Assembly: GCA_030432235.1 (NCBI GenBank)
Contig: JAUIHT010000009.1
Location: 1-64,000 of the forward strand
Source of the DNA: Verrucomicrobiia bacterium
Lineage (GTDB): Bacteria > Verrucomicrobiota > Verrucomicrobiia > Opitutales > Cerasicoccaceae
DNA: 64,000 nucleotides
Reading direction: 5' to 3'
Below are positions 8,880 to 17,515 of this stretch, in pieces. The position numbers and the translations under genes are program-made. The notes beneath the pieces were generated by a model that did not search any database, was not told the origin of the DNA, and saw only the letters and a program-made list of their open reading frames with translations. Each line of letters begins with the position of its first letter. The stretch's first letter is position 1.

Positions 8880-10046
8880 TCAATCGAGGCTGGCCCAGAT
8901 TTTACGGGCGCACTCGATGTAAAAAGCGTAGTTCTCCAGCGAGACATCCGGCGGCACCCGGTGGTCGCAGAAAGGGATGTAGCCCCCTTCCTCCACGAGA
9001 GGGGCGAGCCGGTGCACCTCAGCCTCGATTTCGTCCCGGCCACGCGCGAGGATGCGTTTGTTGAAGCCGCCCATCAACCGCAGATCCTTGCCCCAGCGGC
9101 GCCGCATCTCCACCGGATCCTGCCCCCAGGTACCGACTTCAATCGGGAACATGATATTGACGCCCGCCTCGAGCCAGAGCGGAATCAGCTCGTCGATTTT
9201 GCCGTCGCAATCCACCCAGGCAAATTCGATGCCATAACGGTGGGCGACTCCCATGACCCGCTTGTAGAAGGGGCTCAGATAGCGTTTGAAGTGCTCCGGC
9301 GAAAGCAGAGGCCCAGCGTTGTAGCACATGTCCTCCCAGAAGGAAACCGCCTCAAAGCGGCCGCCATCGGCTAAGACTTTTTCCATGCACGCGCAGATGC
9401 AGTCGCCGATGGTTTCGATGATTTCCTCGAACAGGGCCGGTTCGTCGTAGACCAAGTAGGAGACCTCCTCGACGCCCATCCAGTTGCGTACCCAACCGTA
9501 GCTGGAGCCGCCTATGAGCGCTACGGTGGCATTGCGCGAGGTATCCTGCCACTCGGCGAGTTTGGTCTCGTAATCTTCCGGGATGCGCTTCGGTTCGTCC
9601 GGATTCAGCCGCCAGCGAAAATGCGTCTCCCAGGATTCACGATCGACCAGCGTATGGCCCATGTGCTGCGGTATCGACGCCGTGGTCTTCGGCCTCAGGA
9701 GCCGGACGCCTTGACCGTCCTGTATGACCTCGGTATCGCCGCGATCCTCCAGCACCACTTCCGGAAAGCGCGGGCAGAGGCCGTTCTCCAGGCCGCCGTA
9801 ACCAAACTCGTCCATACCGAAAAAGCGGGCCATATCCTGATGATAATTCCCCGTCGGAGTGACGGTCCAACCGGTCTCGCGCCAGAGTTCGAAGGTTTCC
9901 TGCCAAAGACCGAAATCCCAGAGGGGCATCCGATCACGCGCCTCGTAGCGCATGGTGGCCAGGAAGCGCTCACGGTCCGTCATGGAACCGCGAGGCTTAG
10001 CGAAGGGGGCAATGGGAGAAGAGAGGCCATTAGGGGCGGTGCTCAT
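8880..10046 (-). CDS. Uroporphyrinogen decarboxylase-like (URO-D superfamily) protein
   Basis: 388 residues with the URO-D fold signature: MTDRERFLATMRYEARDRMP near the start, a DxxGY-like acceptor region, FKRYLSPFYKRV, and VDCDGKIDELIPLWLEAGV. Proteins of this kind outside heme synthesis often act as corrinoid- or metal-linked methyltransferases, or have unknown roles. It lacks the N-terminal arginine pattern of true HemE and is therefore not called hemE. The start may instead be the ATG at 9983 (MTDRERF). It converges with menD, 18 bp away, and has no methyltransferase partner next to it. Confidence 0.8.
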   Translation of the reverse strand: MSTAPNGLSSPIAPFAKPRGSMTDRERFLATMRYEARDRMPLWDFGLWQETFELWRETGWTVTPTGNYHQDMARFFGMDEFGYGGLENGLCPRFPEVVLEDRGDTEVIQDGQGVRLLRPKTTASIPQHMGHTLVDRESWETHFRWRLNPDEPKRIPEDYETKLAEWQDTSRNATVALIGGSSYGWVRNWMGVEEVSYLVYDEPALFEEIIETIGDCICACMEKVLADGGRFEAVSFWEDMCYNAGPLLSPEHFKRYLSPFYKRVMGVAHRYGIEFAWVDCDGKIDELIPLWLEAGVNIMFPIEVGTWGQDPVEMRRRWGKDLRLMGGFNKRILARGRDEIEAEVHRLAPLVEEGGYIPFCDHRVPPDVSLENYAFYIECARKIWASLD

Positions 10047-10197
10047 TCTTCCATTTTACGATAAGCCTCGTTCATTGAGAATGGAATATTCGGCTATTCG
10101 CATGGCCTTTTATGCTATTAAGTAGGTATTTGGCCGCTGGACTTTCCTGCTACCCCCTGTCCTCCCGATTAAAGTTGGGGGCGGGGAGAGACACGAA

Positions 10198-11499
10198 TCA
10201 GCCCAAAAAGATTCCGGCGATGCAACCGGTCATGAGGCAGGCCACGGTACCACCAATGAGTGCCTTGAAGGCGAGCGCGGCCAGGGTCGCGCGTTGCGGT
10301 GGGCAAAGCACCCCGATGCCGCCGATTTGGATGCCCATGCTGGCGAAGTTGGCGAAGCCGCACAGCGCATAAGTGGTGATCATGATGCTGTTCTGGTTAT
10401 CCAGGCGGCCATCCTGAATCATCGTTCCCATGTTGTAGTAGGCCACGAACTCGTTCAGCACGGTCTTTTCGCCCAGGAGCTGGCCGACCAGCAGCAGGTT
10501 GCCGGTGTCGATGCCGATGAGCCAGGCCACCGGCGCGAAGAGCATGCCGAGAATGAACTGCATGCTGAAGCCGTCGTACTGGCCCTGCGTCCAATTGGCC
10601 ACCCAGTCGTTGAGGCCGAACCAGCTACCCGGTCCCGCCGTCAGCGCCCAGTTGCACAGAGCGATGAGCGCGGTGAAAACGATCAGCACGGCCCCGACAT
10701 TCAGGGCCAGCATGAGACCCTGCGTGGTGCCCTCCACCGCAGCGTCGAAGACGTTTTCCCCGAACTTGTCCTTGGGAAGCTTCATGTTCTCGTCGACCTC
10801 CCCGGACTCCGGCAAAATTATCTTGGCCACCAGCACGGCAGCCGGAGCCGACAGCAGCGATGCGGTCAGCAGGTTGGCGCCGAACATAGCCTGCAGCTCC
10901 TTGTTCTCGCCGCCCAGCATGGACATGTAGGCCACCAGCACACCGCCGGCGATAGTCGCCATGCCGCCGGTCATGAGGCAGAGCACCTCGCTGCGGGTCA
11001 TCTTCTCCAGATAGGGCCGCACCACCAGCGGCGCTTCGGTCTGGCCGACGAATACATTCGCCGCCGCAGCCAGGCTTTCCGCACCGGAGAGGTGCATGGT
11101 ACGTTTCATCACCCAGGCGAAAGCGTAGACGATGGCCTGCAGCACCCCCAGGTAGTACAGAATCGACGACAAGGCGGAGAAAAAGATGATGGAGGGCAGT
11201 ACCTTGAAGGCGAAGATGGCCCCAAACTTGTTGTCGATCAGGTTCGGGCCGAAGACGAACTGTGCTCCTTCCTCGGAAAAAGCGATGATGTTGACGAAAA
11301 AGTCCGCCACCCCCTGAATGATAGCCCCGACAAAGGGCACCTTCAGGATGAGCGCCGCGATGATGAACTGCAGGGCGACCCCGCTGCCGACGAGACGCCA
11401 GTTGATGGCCGAGCGCTTCCCGCTCAAACTCCAGCAAAACAGTAGTAAAACCGCGATACCAAACAGGCCGCGGACGATTTCAACAAGCAAACTTCCCAT
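10198..11499 (-). CDS. Concentrative nucleoside transporter (NupC/CNT family)
   Basis: About 433 residues from ATG 11499 (MGSLLVEIVRGLFG); an upstream in-frame start at 11580 would overlap the small gene before it. CNT signatures: FFSALSSILYYLGVLQ, the substrate and Na+ site GQTEAPLVVRPYL, GGMATIAGGV, and the C-terminal NEFVAYYNM and CGFANFASMGIQIGGIG. These proteins import nucleosides with Na+ or H+. No nucleoside-degrading genes lie beside it. The reading frame is complete, with the expected number of hydrophobic segments. Confidence 0.93.
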   Translation of the reverse strand: MGSLLVEIVRGLFGIAVLLLFCWSLSGKRSAINWRLVGSGVALQFIIAALILKVPFVGAIIQGVADFFVNIIAFSEEGAQFVFGPNLIDNKFGAIFAFKVLPSIIFFSALSSILYYLGVLQAIVYAFAWVMKRTMHLSGAESLAAAANVFVGQTEAPLVVRPYLEKMTRSEVLCLMTGGMATIAGGVLVAYMSMLGGENKELQAMFGANLLTASLLSAPAAVLVAKIILPESGEVDENMKLPKDKFGENVFDAAVEGTTQGLMLALNVGAVLIVFTALIALCNWALTAGPGSWFGLNDWVANWTQGQYDGFSMQFILGMLFAPVAWLIGIDTGNLLLVGQLLGEKTVLNEFVAYYNMGTMIQDGRLDNQNSIMITTYALCGFANFASMGIQIGGIGVLCPPQRATLAALAFKALIGGTVACLMTGCIAGIFLG

Positions 11500-11560
11500 T
11501 TCCGGTAGCCCGGATAATGCAATTCCCGCGCCAACCCGCAAGCGAATGATCGAGGGGCTT

Positions 11561-11770
11561 TTACGCCCCGATCTCCACACTTTCTACCAAAGGTAGATCC
11601 ACGAAAGCCATACCGCCGTCGCGGGCAAACACGACGGTGGTTCTACCCTTGGGAGGAATGGCTATCCATTCGGGATGTTCCACGCGCAATCGCCTGCCGT
11701 CATTCATGCACAGGTCAAACGGCTTGAATGGCTGGGCATGGTATAAATCTTTGAGGCGCTCCTTTTCCAC
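11561..11770 (-). CDS. Small conserved hypothetical protein
   Basis: 69 residues starting at GTG 11770. The pattern LYHAQPFKPFDLCMNDGRRLRVEHPEW and on to IAIPPKGRTTVVF and VESVEIG matches a family of ~70-residue proteins I know as uncharacterised in Verrucomicrobia and Planctomycetes (family knowledge, not searched). It is predicted soluble, beta-rich and without a signal peptide. It lies 60 bp upstream of the nucleoside transporter on the same strand and 60 bp downstream of the chemoreceptor gene. Confidence 0.7.
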   Translation of the reverse strand: MEKERLKDLYHAQPFKPFDLCMNDGRRLRVEHPEWIAIPPKGRTTVVFARDGGMAFVDLPLVESVEIGA

Positions 11771-11830
11771 CTAAATCACACTGTATTTTATTTCAGTGGT
11801 GCTGTCAAGTTGACAAGCAGCGTACGCACC

Positions 11831-13945
11831 CTACGTCTTGAAGCGGGAAATCTCGCCTTCGAGGATTTCGGCGCTGCGGCGGAGGCTGCCGAGCATACGG
11901 TGGGTTTCCTTGACCGCGCTGGCGGTTTCCTGGGCCGACTTGGAGAGTTGAGCCATAGCCTCGTTGATTTGCCCGGCGCCCTCGGCCTGGCTCGTCATGC
12001 CCTCCAGAATCTGGTCGAAGCGCGGAGGCAGCCCCTGCACCTGCTGGATGACCTCGGTCAGGCGCGAGCTGATTTCGGTGATTTCCTCTACGCTGGTGGC
12101 AACCTGCTCTGAGAACTCCGTCATGCCTTTAACACCGGTGCGGACGGCCCCGACCATCTCCTTGACGCTGCCCTCGATGTCGAGGGTGGAGGCGGCGGCC
12201 TGGTCAGCCAAGCGGCGAATTTCGTTGGCCACGACGGAGAAGCCACGCCCGTACTGGCCGGCCTTCTTGGCCTCGATGGCGGCATTGAGCGACAAAAGGT
12301 TGGTCTGATCGGCCACCTGGGTCATGGTGGCGATGATGCCGGTGATGGCGTCGGCACGCGTCTGGATGAGCGCGAGTTGATCGGACACGGAGGTATTGGC
12401 GCTGGCCAGCTTCGTCATGGACTCCTCAATGGTGCTGAGCACGTCCAGCCCGGACTCCGCCTTGAGGGCGGTTTCCTGGGTGACCGTGTTGACGTCCTGC
12501 ATGGTCTGGGCCAACTCCTTGGCGGTAGTGGCGATCTGCTTGGCCGTGGTGTTAACCTCCACCGCGCTGGTGCCGGTGGCCTGCGCCGTGGTGACCTGCT
12601 GCTGGGCGCTGCTGGTGATAAACTGCGCGGTCTTGCTGATCTCCGACCCAGTGACCTTGACCTTGCCCACGAGGGACTTGAGGTTGCGCGACATGGTGCG
12701 GGTGGCGTTGGCGAGCTGACCGACTTCGTTGTTGCCGCGGCAGGGAATCTCGCCGGTGAGGTCGCCGTTGGCCAGGCGGTTAGCCGCCTCGGTCAGGATA
12801 TTAATGGGCTGTGTGATGCCGCGAGAAAGCAGCAGGGCCAGGATGATGACCACGATGGCCGTGAGCGCGCCGACGGCTATGTTGATGCGCGCCAAGTGAT
12901 TGACCGGGGCGAATATCTCCTCCTTGTCGATTTTGACCACCAGACCTATGCGCAGGTTGGGCAGGTAATCCCACAGGGCCAGCACCTCGACCCCGCTGTA
13001 GTCGAGTGTTTCGCCGCCGCCGTTCATACCGCGCACGGAACGCTGGATGGGCGTAAGCTCCTGGCCAGGAGGCGCGTCGTAGGGAATCTCGCTGTAGGTG
13101 AAGGCCGAGTTGGCCATGCCCTGCAGGTCGTTCAGGGTAATGATGTGATCGCCCTCGCGGGAGGCGAAGATGACTTCGGCGCTCTTGCCCAGCCCGGTGA
13201 GGTTGCTCAGCTTGTCATCCAGATGGCTGTTATCCAGGGCCAGGACGATGGCGCCGAGGTATTTGCCCTGAAAGAGCACAGGGGCGCTGATGAAGAGCGC
13301 GGGGCGGCCAATCGGCGGATAGATACGGAAGTCGCTGGCCTGATTGCTCATCAGTGCGGTCGTGCGCTGGAAGACGCGGCCCAGCTCCGTCTGCCCCTCA
13401 GGCTCGGCCATGAGGTCACGGTGGGCCAAGTCGAGGAAAGGCGCGGAGTACACCACCACGCCCTCCTGATTGACCAGGTACAGCTGACTGAAACCGAAGC
13501 GCGTCGTCATCTGCTCCATCAGCGGGCCGACGTTTTTCTGCACTTCCTTGTAGGCCGGGCTGGATTGCAGCTTGGGCAGATCGGCCGCCGTAATCCCTCC
13601 GAGACTCTGGAGCGTGAAAACCACGCCGGGGCTTTGAGACAGCAGGCTGATAAAGTCGTCGGTCTCCTGCAGGTAGCTGCGCACTTCCTTGACCTGCCGT
13701 TGCGCGATGGCGGAGAGGTAGCCGGACTCCAAGTGCAGCAGGGTGCTGCGGGCAGCCAGATAATTGATCACGCTGATGATGAACAGCGGGACCAAGGCCA
13801 TGAGCAGAAAACAAAGCAGCACCAACCGGGAGAGGCGTTTCTTCGGAGCATCCGTGGCGGTCTGCCGGCCCTTGGCGCGCGCCGGGGTCTGCAGGGCCTT
13901 GCGACGGGCACTGGCGATGGGGATGTTGGTCTCTTGCTGTGCCAT
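11831..13945 (-). CDS. Methyl-accepting chemotaxis protein with Cache-type sensor
   Basis: 704 residues. Order: cytoplasmic tail with basic residues (1-40), TM1 (41-60), periplasmic Cache-like sensor (~65-345), TM2 (354-374), HAMP (~375-427), then the coiled signalling domain. The conserved hairpin tip is at ~540-575 ([16 protein letters not shown]). It would pass ligand binding to CheA/CheW. It lies 6 bp after the gene for a periplasmic amide/urea-type binding protein, so the two are very likely one unit. No che genes lie in this window. Confidence 0.95.
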   Translation of the reverse strand: MAQQETNIPIASARRKALQTPARAKGRQTATDAPKKRLSRLVLLCFLLMALVPLFIISVINYLAARSTLLHLESGYLSAIAQRQVKEVRSYLQETDDFISLLSQSPGVVFTLQSLGGITAADLPKLQSSPAYKEVQKNVGPLMEQMTTRFGFSQLYLVNQEGVVVYSAPFLDLAHRDLMAEPEGQTELGRVFQRTTALMSNQASDFRIYPPIGRPALFISAPVLFQGKYLGAIVLALDNSHLDDKLSNLTGLGKSAEVIFASREGDHIITLNDLQGMANSAFTYSEIPYDAPPGQELTPIQRSVRGMNGGGETLDYSGVEVLALWDYLPNLRIGLVVKIDKEEIFAPVNHLARINIAVGALTAIVVIILALLLSRGITQPINILTEAANRLANGDLTGEIPCRGNNEVGQLANATRTMSRNLKSLVGKVKVTGSEISKTAQFITSSAQQQVTTAQATGTSAVEVNTTAKQIATTAKELAQTMQDVNTVTQETALKAESGLDVLSTIEESMTKLASANTSVSDQLALIQTRADAITGIIATMTQVADQTNLLSLNAAIEAKKAGQYGRGFSVVANEIRRLADQAAASTLDIEGSVKEMVGAVRTGVKGMTEFSEQVATSVEEITEISSRLTEVIQQVQGLPPRFDQILEGMTSQAEGAGQINEAMAQLSKSAQETASAVKETHRMLGSLRRSAEILEGEISRFKT

Positions 13946-13951
13946 GGGATG

Positions 13952-15262
13952 CTAGTCGGACGGAGCGGTCCAGGAGCCGCCCCAGCTACGGTTGAGTCCG
14001 TTCAGGTAAGCGAGCCAGTCGTCCTCGCGGCGGAAAAGCGGATAAGGCTGGGGGCGCACGGCGACGTCGCTGCTCCAGACGATGCGGAACTGCCCGCCGG
14101 GAACGACCTGGCCGACGCGCGCGATCTTGTACAGGTGCTGGTTGTCCGGGTGGATGAAGACCAGCCCGCCGGGCCCTTTGAAGCTCTGATTGGCGATATG
14201 ATCACCCACCTCGCCGGGCTCGCAACTGGGGCTGAAGAGCCCGCCGGGTTTTTCCGGGGCGGCATCGCGCGCGGCCTGCGCCCAGAGGTGGACGCCCGCC
14301 CAGGCGGCCTCCATCGGGTCCGAGGTGGTGCGGTCCTTGCCATAGCGATCCTTGAAAGCCTGCGTCCAGGCGGTGTTTTCGTTGCTGGGAACGCTCTGGA
14401 AGTAATTCCAGGCAGCGTAGTCGCCGACCAGATTGCGCCAGCCGATGGCCTGCAGCTCATTCTCGCCGATGCTGAAGGAGAGCGTCGGGATTTCCTCGGG
14501 CTTGATACCGGCGTTGCGCAGGTTGTTGAAAAAGGCCTTGTTGGTGCTGCCGTTGAGCGTGTTGATAACCATGTCCGGCTGGGCGGCGGCGATTTCCTCC
14601 ACGACGGCCTCGGTATCGTTACTGCCGAGCGGGATGTAGGACTCGCCCACGACCTCCAGCCCCAAGGCCTTCATCTGGTCCTTGATGATTTCGTTGGCGG
14701 CGCGGGGAAAGACGTAGTCGGAGCCGACCAGAAAGAAGCGTTTGGCCCCGAGCTCATGCTTGGCCCAGTAGATGGCAGGAATGATTTGCTGGTTGGGCGC
14801 GGCCCCCAGGTAAACGATGTTGGGCGAGCTTTCGATGCCCTCGTACTGCACCGGGTAGAAGAGCAGGTTGTTGTACTTCTCCACCACGGGCTTGACCGCC
14901 TTGCGGCTGGCGGAGGTCCAGCAGCCGAAGATGGCGACCACGCCTTCGTCCCGGATGAGCTCCTCGGCGCGGCGGGCAAAGGTCTGCGGATCGGACGCGC
15001 CGTCGGCCACCACGGCCTCGACCGTGACACCGGGAATGAGCCCCTGGTCGTTGACCTCCTGAATCGCCATGAGGGTGGCATCCAGTACGGGCTTTTCTGA
15101 CTCGGCCATGGTGCCGGTCTGCGAATGCAGCACGCCGACCTTGACGGTCTTGTTCGGCGCGGGCGAGCCGCCGTCGCAGCCGCCGGTCATGACGAGGCCG
15201 GCCGCCAGCACCATCGCCAGCATCCATTGCCAAGCAGCCTTCGTTCGCGGCATCACGCGCAT
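13952..15262 (-). CDS. Urea/amide-type solute-binding lipoprotein (UrtA/AmiC-like)
   Basis: About 436 residues from ATG 15262. A signal sequence ends in a lipobox (VMTGGC), so the mature protein is lipid-anchored. The body (VKVGVLHSQTGTMAESEKP, EAVVADGASDPQTFARRAEEL, FGCWTSASRKAVKPVVE, LFYPVQYEG) is very close in style to UrtA, the binding protein of urea ABC transporters, and to short-chain amide binders. No UrtBCDE permease follows. Instead a chemoreceptor starts 6 bp downstream, so a sensory role is more likely than uptake. Alternative starts are 15253 and a TTG at 15298. Confidence 0.88.
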   Translation of the reverse strand: MRVMPRTKAAWQWMLAMVLAAGLVMTGGCDGGSPAPNKTVKVGVLHSQTGTMAESEKPVLDATLMAIQEVNDQGLIPGVTVEAVVADGASDPQTFARRAEELIRDEGVVAIFGCWTSASRKAVKPVVEKYNNLLFYPVQYEGIESSPNIVYLGAAPNQQIIPAIYWAKHELGAKRFFLVGSDYVFPRAANEIIKDQMKALGLEVVGESYIPLGSNDTEAVVEEIAAAQPDMVINTLNGSTNKAFFNNLRNAGIKPEEIPTLSFSIGENELQAIGWRNLVGDYAAWNYFQSVPSNENTAWTQAFKDRYGKDRTTSDPMEAAWAGVHLWAQAARDAAPEKPGGLFSPSCEPGEVGDHIANQSFKGPGGLVFIHPDNQHLYKIARVGQVVPGGQFRIVWSSDVAVRPQPYPLFRREDDWLAYLNGLNRSWGGSWTAPSD

Positions 15263-15387
15263 TGGGCCTAAAGTCTGCGAAAGACCGCTGTCCTTCAAGG
15301 TTTTATTCGGGAGAGTCTTCGTTGGCCTCCGAAGGCTTCCGTATCAATTGCGTTGCGCTTTAGGTGGAAAAAGGCCGCACTGGCACC

Positions 15388-16242
15388 ATGGCCATTCGTG
15401 AGGGCACCTTCACCACCGGCGACGATGTGCGGCTGCATTACCTGGAGGCCGGCCAAGGCCCCGCCCTGGTGATGCTCCCGGCCTGGACGGCGCCGGCGGC
15501 GGGCTTTGCGCCCATCATGGAAATCCTTTCCGACGCTTTTCACTGCATCGCGTTCGATCCGCGCGGGCATGGCGAGTCGGGCAAGCCCACTCACGGCTAC
15601 CGCATCGGGCGCATGGCCATGGATGTGCGCGAACTAATGGCGCACCTCGACCTGGAGCGCGTGGCGTTCTTCGGGCATTCGGCGGGCTGTACCGTGCTGT
15701 GGCGCTACTTTGACCTCTTCGGCGAGGCCAACGTCCGGAGTTGGGTGTTTTGCGATCAAATGACCTGCCGCGTGCGCCGCCCGGAGTGGTCCGACGAGGA
15801 AACCGCCCACCACGGTGCGGAGGCCCTGCCCGCCGAGGTCTACGAGCAGGCCCTGGCTATCGGAGGTCCGGACGGCGAGGCCATCGCGAGCGGTTTTCTC
15901 AAGACGATGTTCACCGCGCACTACCCTGCCGCGGCCCGGGATGCCTTCATCGCCCAGACTTTGAAGATGCCACGCCAGGCGGCGGCGAACTACCTGGTCA
16001 GCGTGAGCTTTTCCGACAACCGCGACGTCCTGCCGCGCCTCACCCGGCCCACGCTATGCCTCACTGGGGAGGCCAGCCACCTCGCCAAAGCCATGCCCTG
16101 GATGGCGAAGCAAATCCCCGGCGCCCACCTGGCCATACTGCCCGCCTCCGAAGGCGGCAGCCATTTCATGGTTCTGGAAAATCCGGCCTGGGTCGCAGCG
16201 CAGGTGCGGAGCTTTTTAGCCGCAAAGAAATGCTCTAGTTGA
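15388..16242 (+). CDS. Alpha/beta hydrolase
   Basis: 284 residues from ATG 15388. The fold is clear: oxyanion region GQGPALVMLPAW, FDPRGHGESGKP, nucleophile elbow FFGHSAGCTVLW (Ser in GHSAG), and a late histidine in EGGSHFMVLENP. An aspartate or glutamate partner lies near LCLTGEASHL. The substrate is not predictable. It starts in the short gap opposite the UrtA-like gene and converges with the lipoprotein gene, with an 8-bp overlap at the 3' ends. Confidence 0.85.
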   Translation: MAIREGTFTTGDDVRLHYLEAGQGPALVMLPAWTAPAAGFAPIMEILSDAFHCIAFDPRGHGESGKPTHGYRIGRMAMDVRELMAHLDLERVAFFGHSAGCTVLWRYFDLFGEANVRSWVFCDQMTCRVRRPEWSDEETAHHGAEALPAEVYEQALAIGGPDGEAIASGFLKTMFTAHYPAAARDAFIAQTLKMPRQAAANYLVSVSFSDNRDVLPRLTRPTLCLTGEASHLAKAMPWMAKQIPGAHLAILPASEGGSHFMVLENPAWVAAQVRSFLAAKKCSS

Positions 16243-16774
16243 AGAAGTCAGCCAGGGCTGCCTTGACGGCTTCGTTGATCCGTGAGCGGCGGGTGGCCTC
16301 CGTTGCGTTGGGCGTGAGGGTCTTGGCCGTATAGTTGCGGTAGATGACCTTGCTGGTGGCCGCGTCGATGACGTCGATGACGACCGCGCCACGGGGCAGC
16401 TCGCCCACACTGCCGCGCTTGCCATGAGCGGCGGAAATGATGTCCGCCGTGCTGGAGCCGTAGTAGTCGGCGATGGCGGTGGTGCTGGCCTTGTCTTGCA
16501 CGATGATGAGGTAATTAACGATCAACTGGCCCTCGCCCGGCGGCACACCTTTAATGCCGTGGCTTTCGAAGTCATTCTTGATGGCCTCGCGAATCATGAG
16601 GTCCGCCTGGGTTTCCTCCGGAGTAAAGCCCGGGCGAGCCTCCGTCACGAAGCTGGCGGTGGTGTAACCCTTGGCCGAGCCACTGGTAACGGTGGAAACG
16701 GTGTTACAACCGCTGAAAGCCAGCAGGCCGAGTGAAAACGCGCACAAGCAGGAGAGTCGGAGGAGTTTGATCAT
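16235..16774 (-). CDS. Lipoprotein, DUF4136-like
   Basis: About 179 residues from ATG 16774 (MIKLLRLSCL). The signal ends in a lipobox LLAFSGC. The mature part (Y-x-T-A-S-F near the start, ADLMIREAIKNDFESHGIK, LIVNYLIIVQDK, GAVVIDVIDAATSKVIYRNYTA, INEAVKAALADFF) follows the pattern of DUF4136 lipoproteins. Those are small envelope proteins of unknown role that resemble LptE/TolB-like folds. The 3' end overlaps the convergent hydrolase gene. Confidence 0.75.
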   Translation of the reverse strand: MIKLLRLSCLCAFSLGLLAFSGCNTVSTVTSGSAKGYTTASFVTEARPGFTPEETQADLMIREAIKNDFESHGIKGVPPGEGQLIVNYLIIVQDKASTTAIADYYGSSTADIISAAHGKRGSVGELPRGAVVIDVIDAATSKVIYRNYTAKTLTPNATEATRRSRINEAVKAALADFFN

Positions 16775-16905
16775 CCCCCTGTGTCTAGCTTCGCACAGCC
16801 TCAACGCAAGCCCGGAAAGGCGGATACACAATGTGGCCAGAGTCGTCTCAGCGATAGACAATTACGTTGAATTAGCTCCTCGGCTTTCATTAGACTCTAA
16901 CACAG

Positions 16906-17508
16906 ATGAATAAGTTCGCCCTCTCTCTTCTCATTACCCTCGCCGCACATGCCGCTTACGCGGAGGCAATAAGTGTTCAGGAACCCCTATCCCTCGACAT
17001 CCTCGACGAAAAGGTGGCCGTGGTTGCCAGAAACGTGGCCGATGTTTACGGCCTGAGTGTCGCACTGCCGGAATCGGCACTGACCAAAAAGATATCGCTG
17101 GAGATTAATAAGAAGAGTCCGGAAGCTATTTTTAACGCCATTGCCAAAGTCTCCGGCTATGAGGTAACCGAAGAGGACGGCATTTACACCTTTACGGAGA
17201 CAGCACCTGCCTGGGTGCCGATTCCCGGCGCCAAGAAAGTAGCCAGCGGATTAATCATCCAATGGGTTGCCCCCGAGGACGGAATCGTGATTTTCGCAGA
17301 AAGCACCCGAAAAATTGTCTTCGAGACCAAGAGTCTCTCCAAAGGTCAGGTATTTGGCACCCTGAAGGCAGAAAAGCCTGAACCCAACCTGGCGGGCCTC
17401 ATTGAGATGTCTATTCCCGAGATCAAAGACAAAGAGGTTTTCCCTACCCTGAGCTTTAACCTCTATTTCGTGCCTTCTTCAACAGCAGCCGGGGAAAAGG
17501 CAGAATGA
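16906..17508 (+). CDS. Exported protein with STN-like (secretin/TonB short N-terminal) domain
   Basis: 200 residues with a signal peptide (cleavage near AYAEA). Residues ~25-100 (LSLDILDEKVAVVARNVADVYGLSVALPES, then KKISLEINKKSPEAIFNAIAKVSGYEV and DGIYTF) have the rhythm of the STN/secretin N0 domain. That domain normally sits at the N-terminus of secretins or TonB receptors. Here it is free-standing, followed by a beta-rich tail with no channel domain. Its partner is unknown. AT-richer than its neighbours. Confidence 0.65.
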   Translation: MNKFALSLLITLAAHAAYAEAISVQEPLSLDILDEKVAVVARNVADVYGLSVALPESALTKKISLEINKKSPEAIFNAIAKVSGYEVTEEDGIYTFTETAPAWVPIPGAKKVASGLIIQWVAPEDGIVIFAESTRKIVFETKSLSKGQVFGTLKAEKPEPNLAGLIEMSIPEIKDKEVFPTLSFNLYFVPSSTAAGEKAE

Positions 17509-17515
17509 ACCACCC

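Noticed and set aside
12377-15100. Long 907-codon open frame on the plus strand
   Set aside because: Antisense shadow of the chemoreceptor and binding-protein genes; its composition reads like a reversed GC-rich gene.
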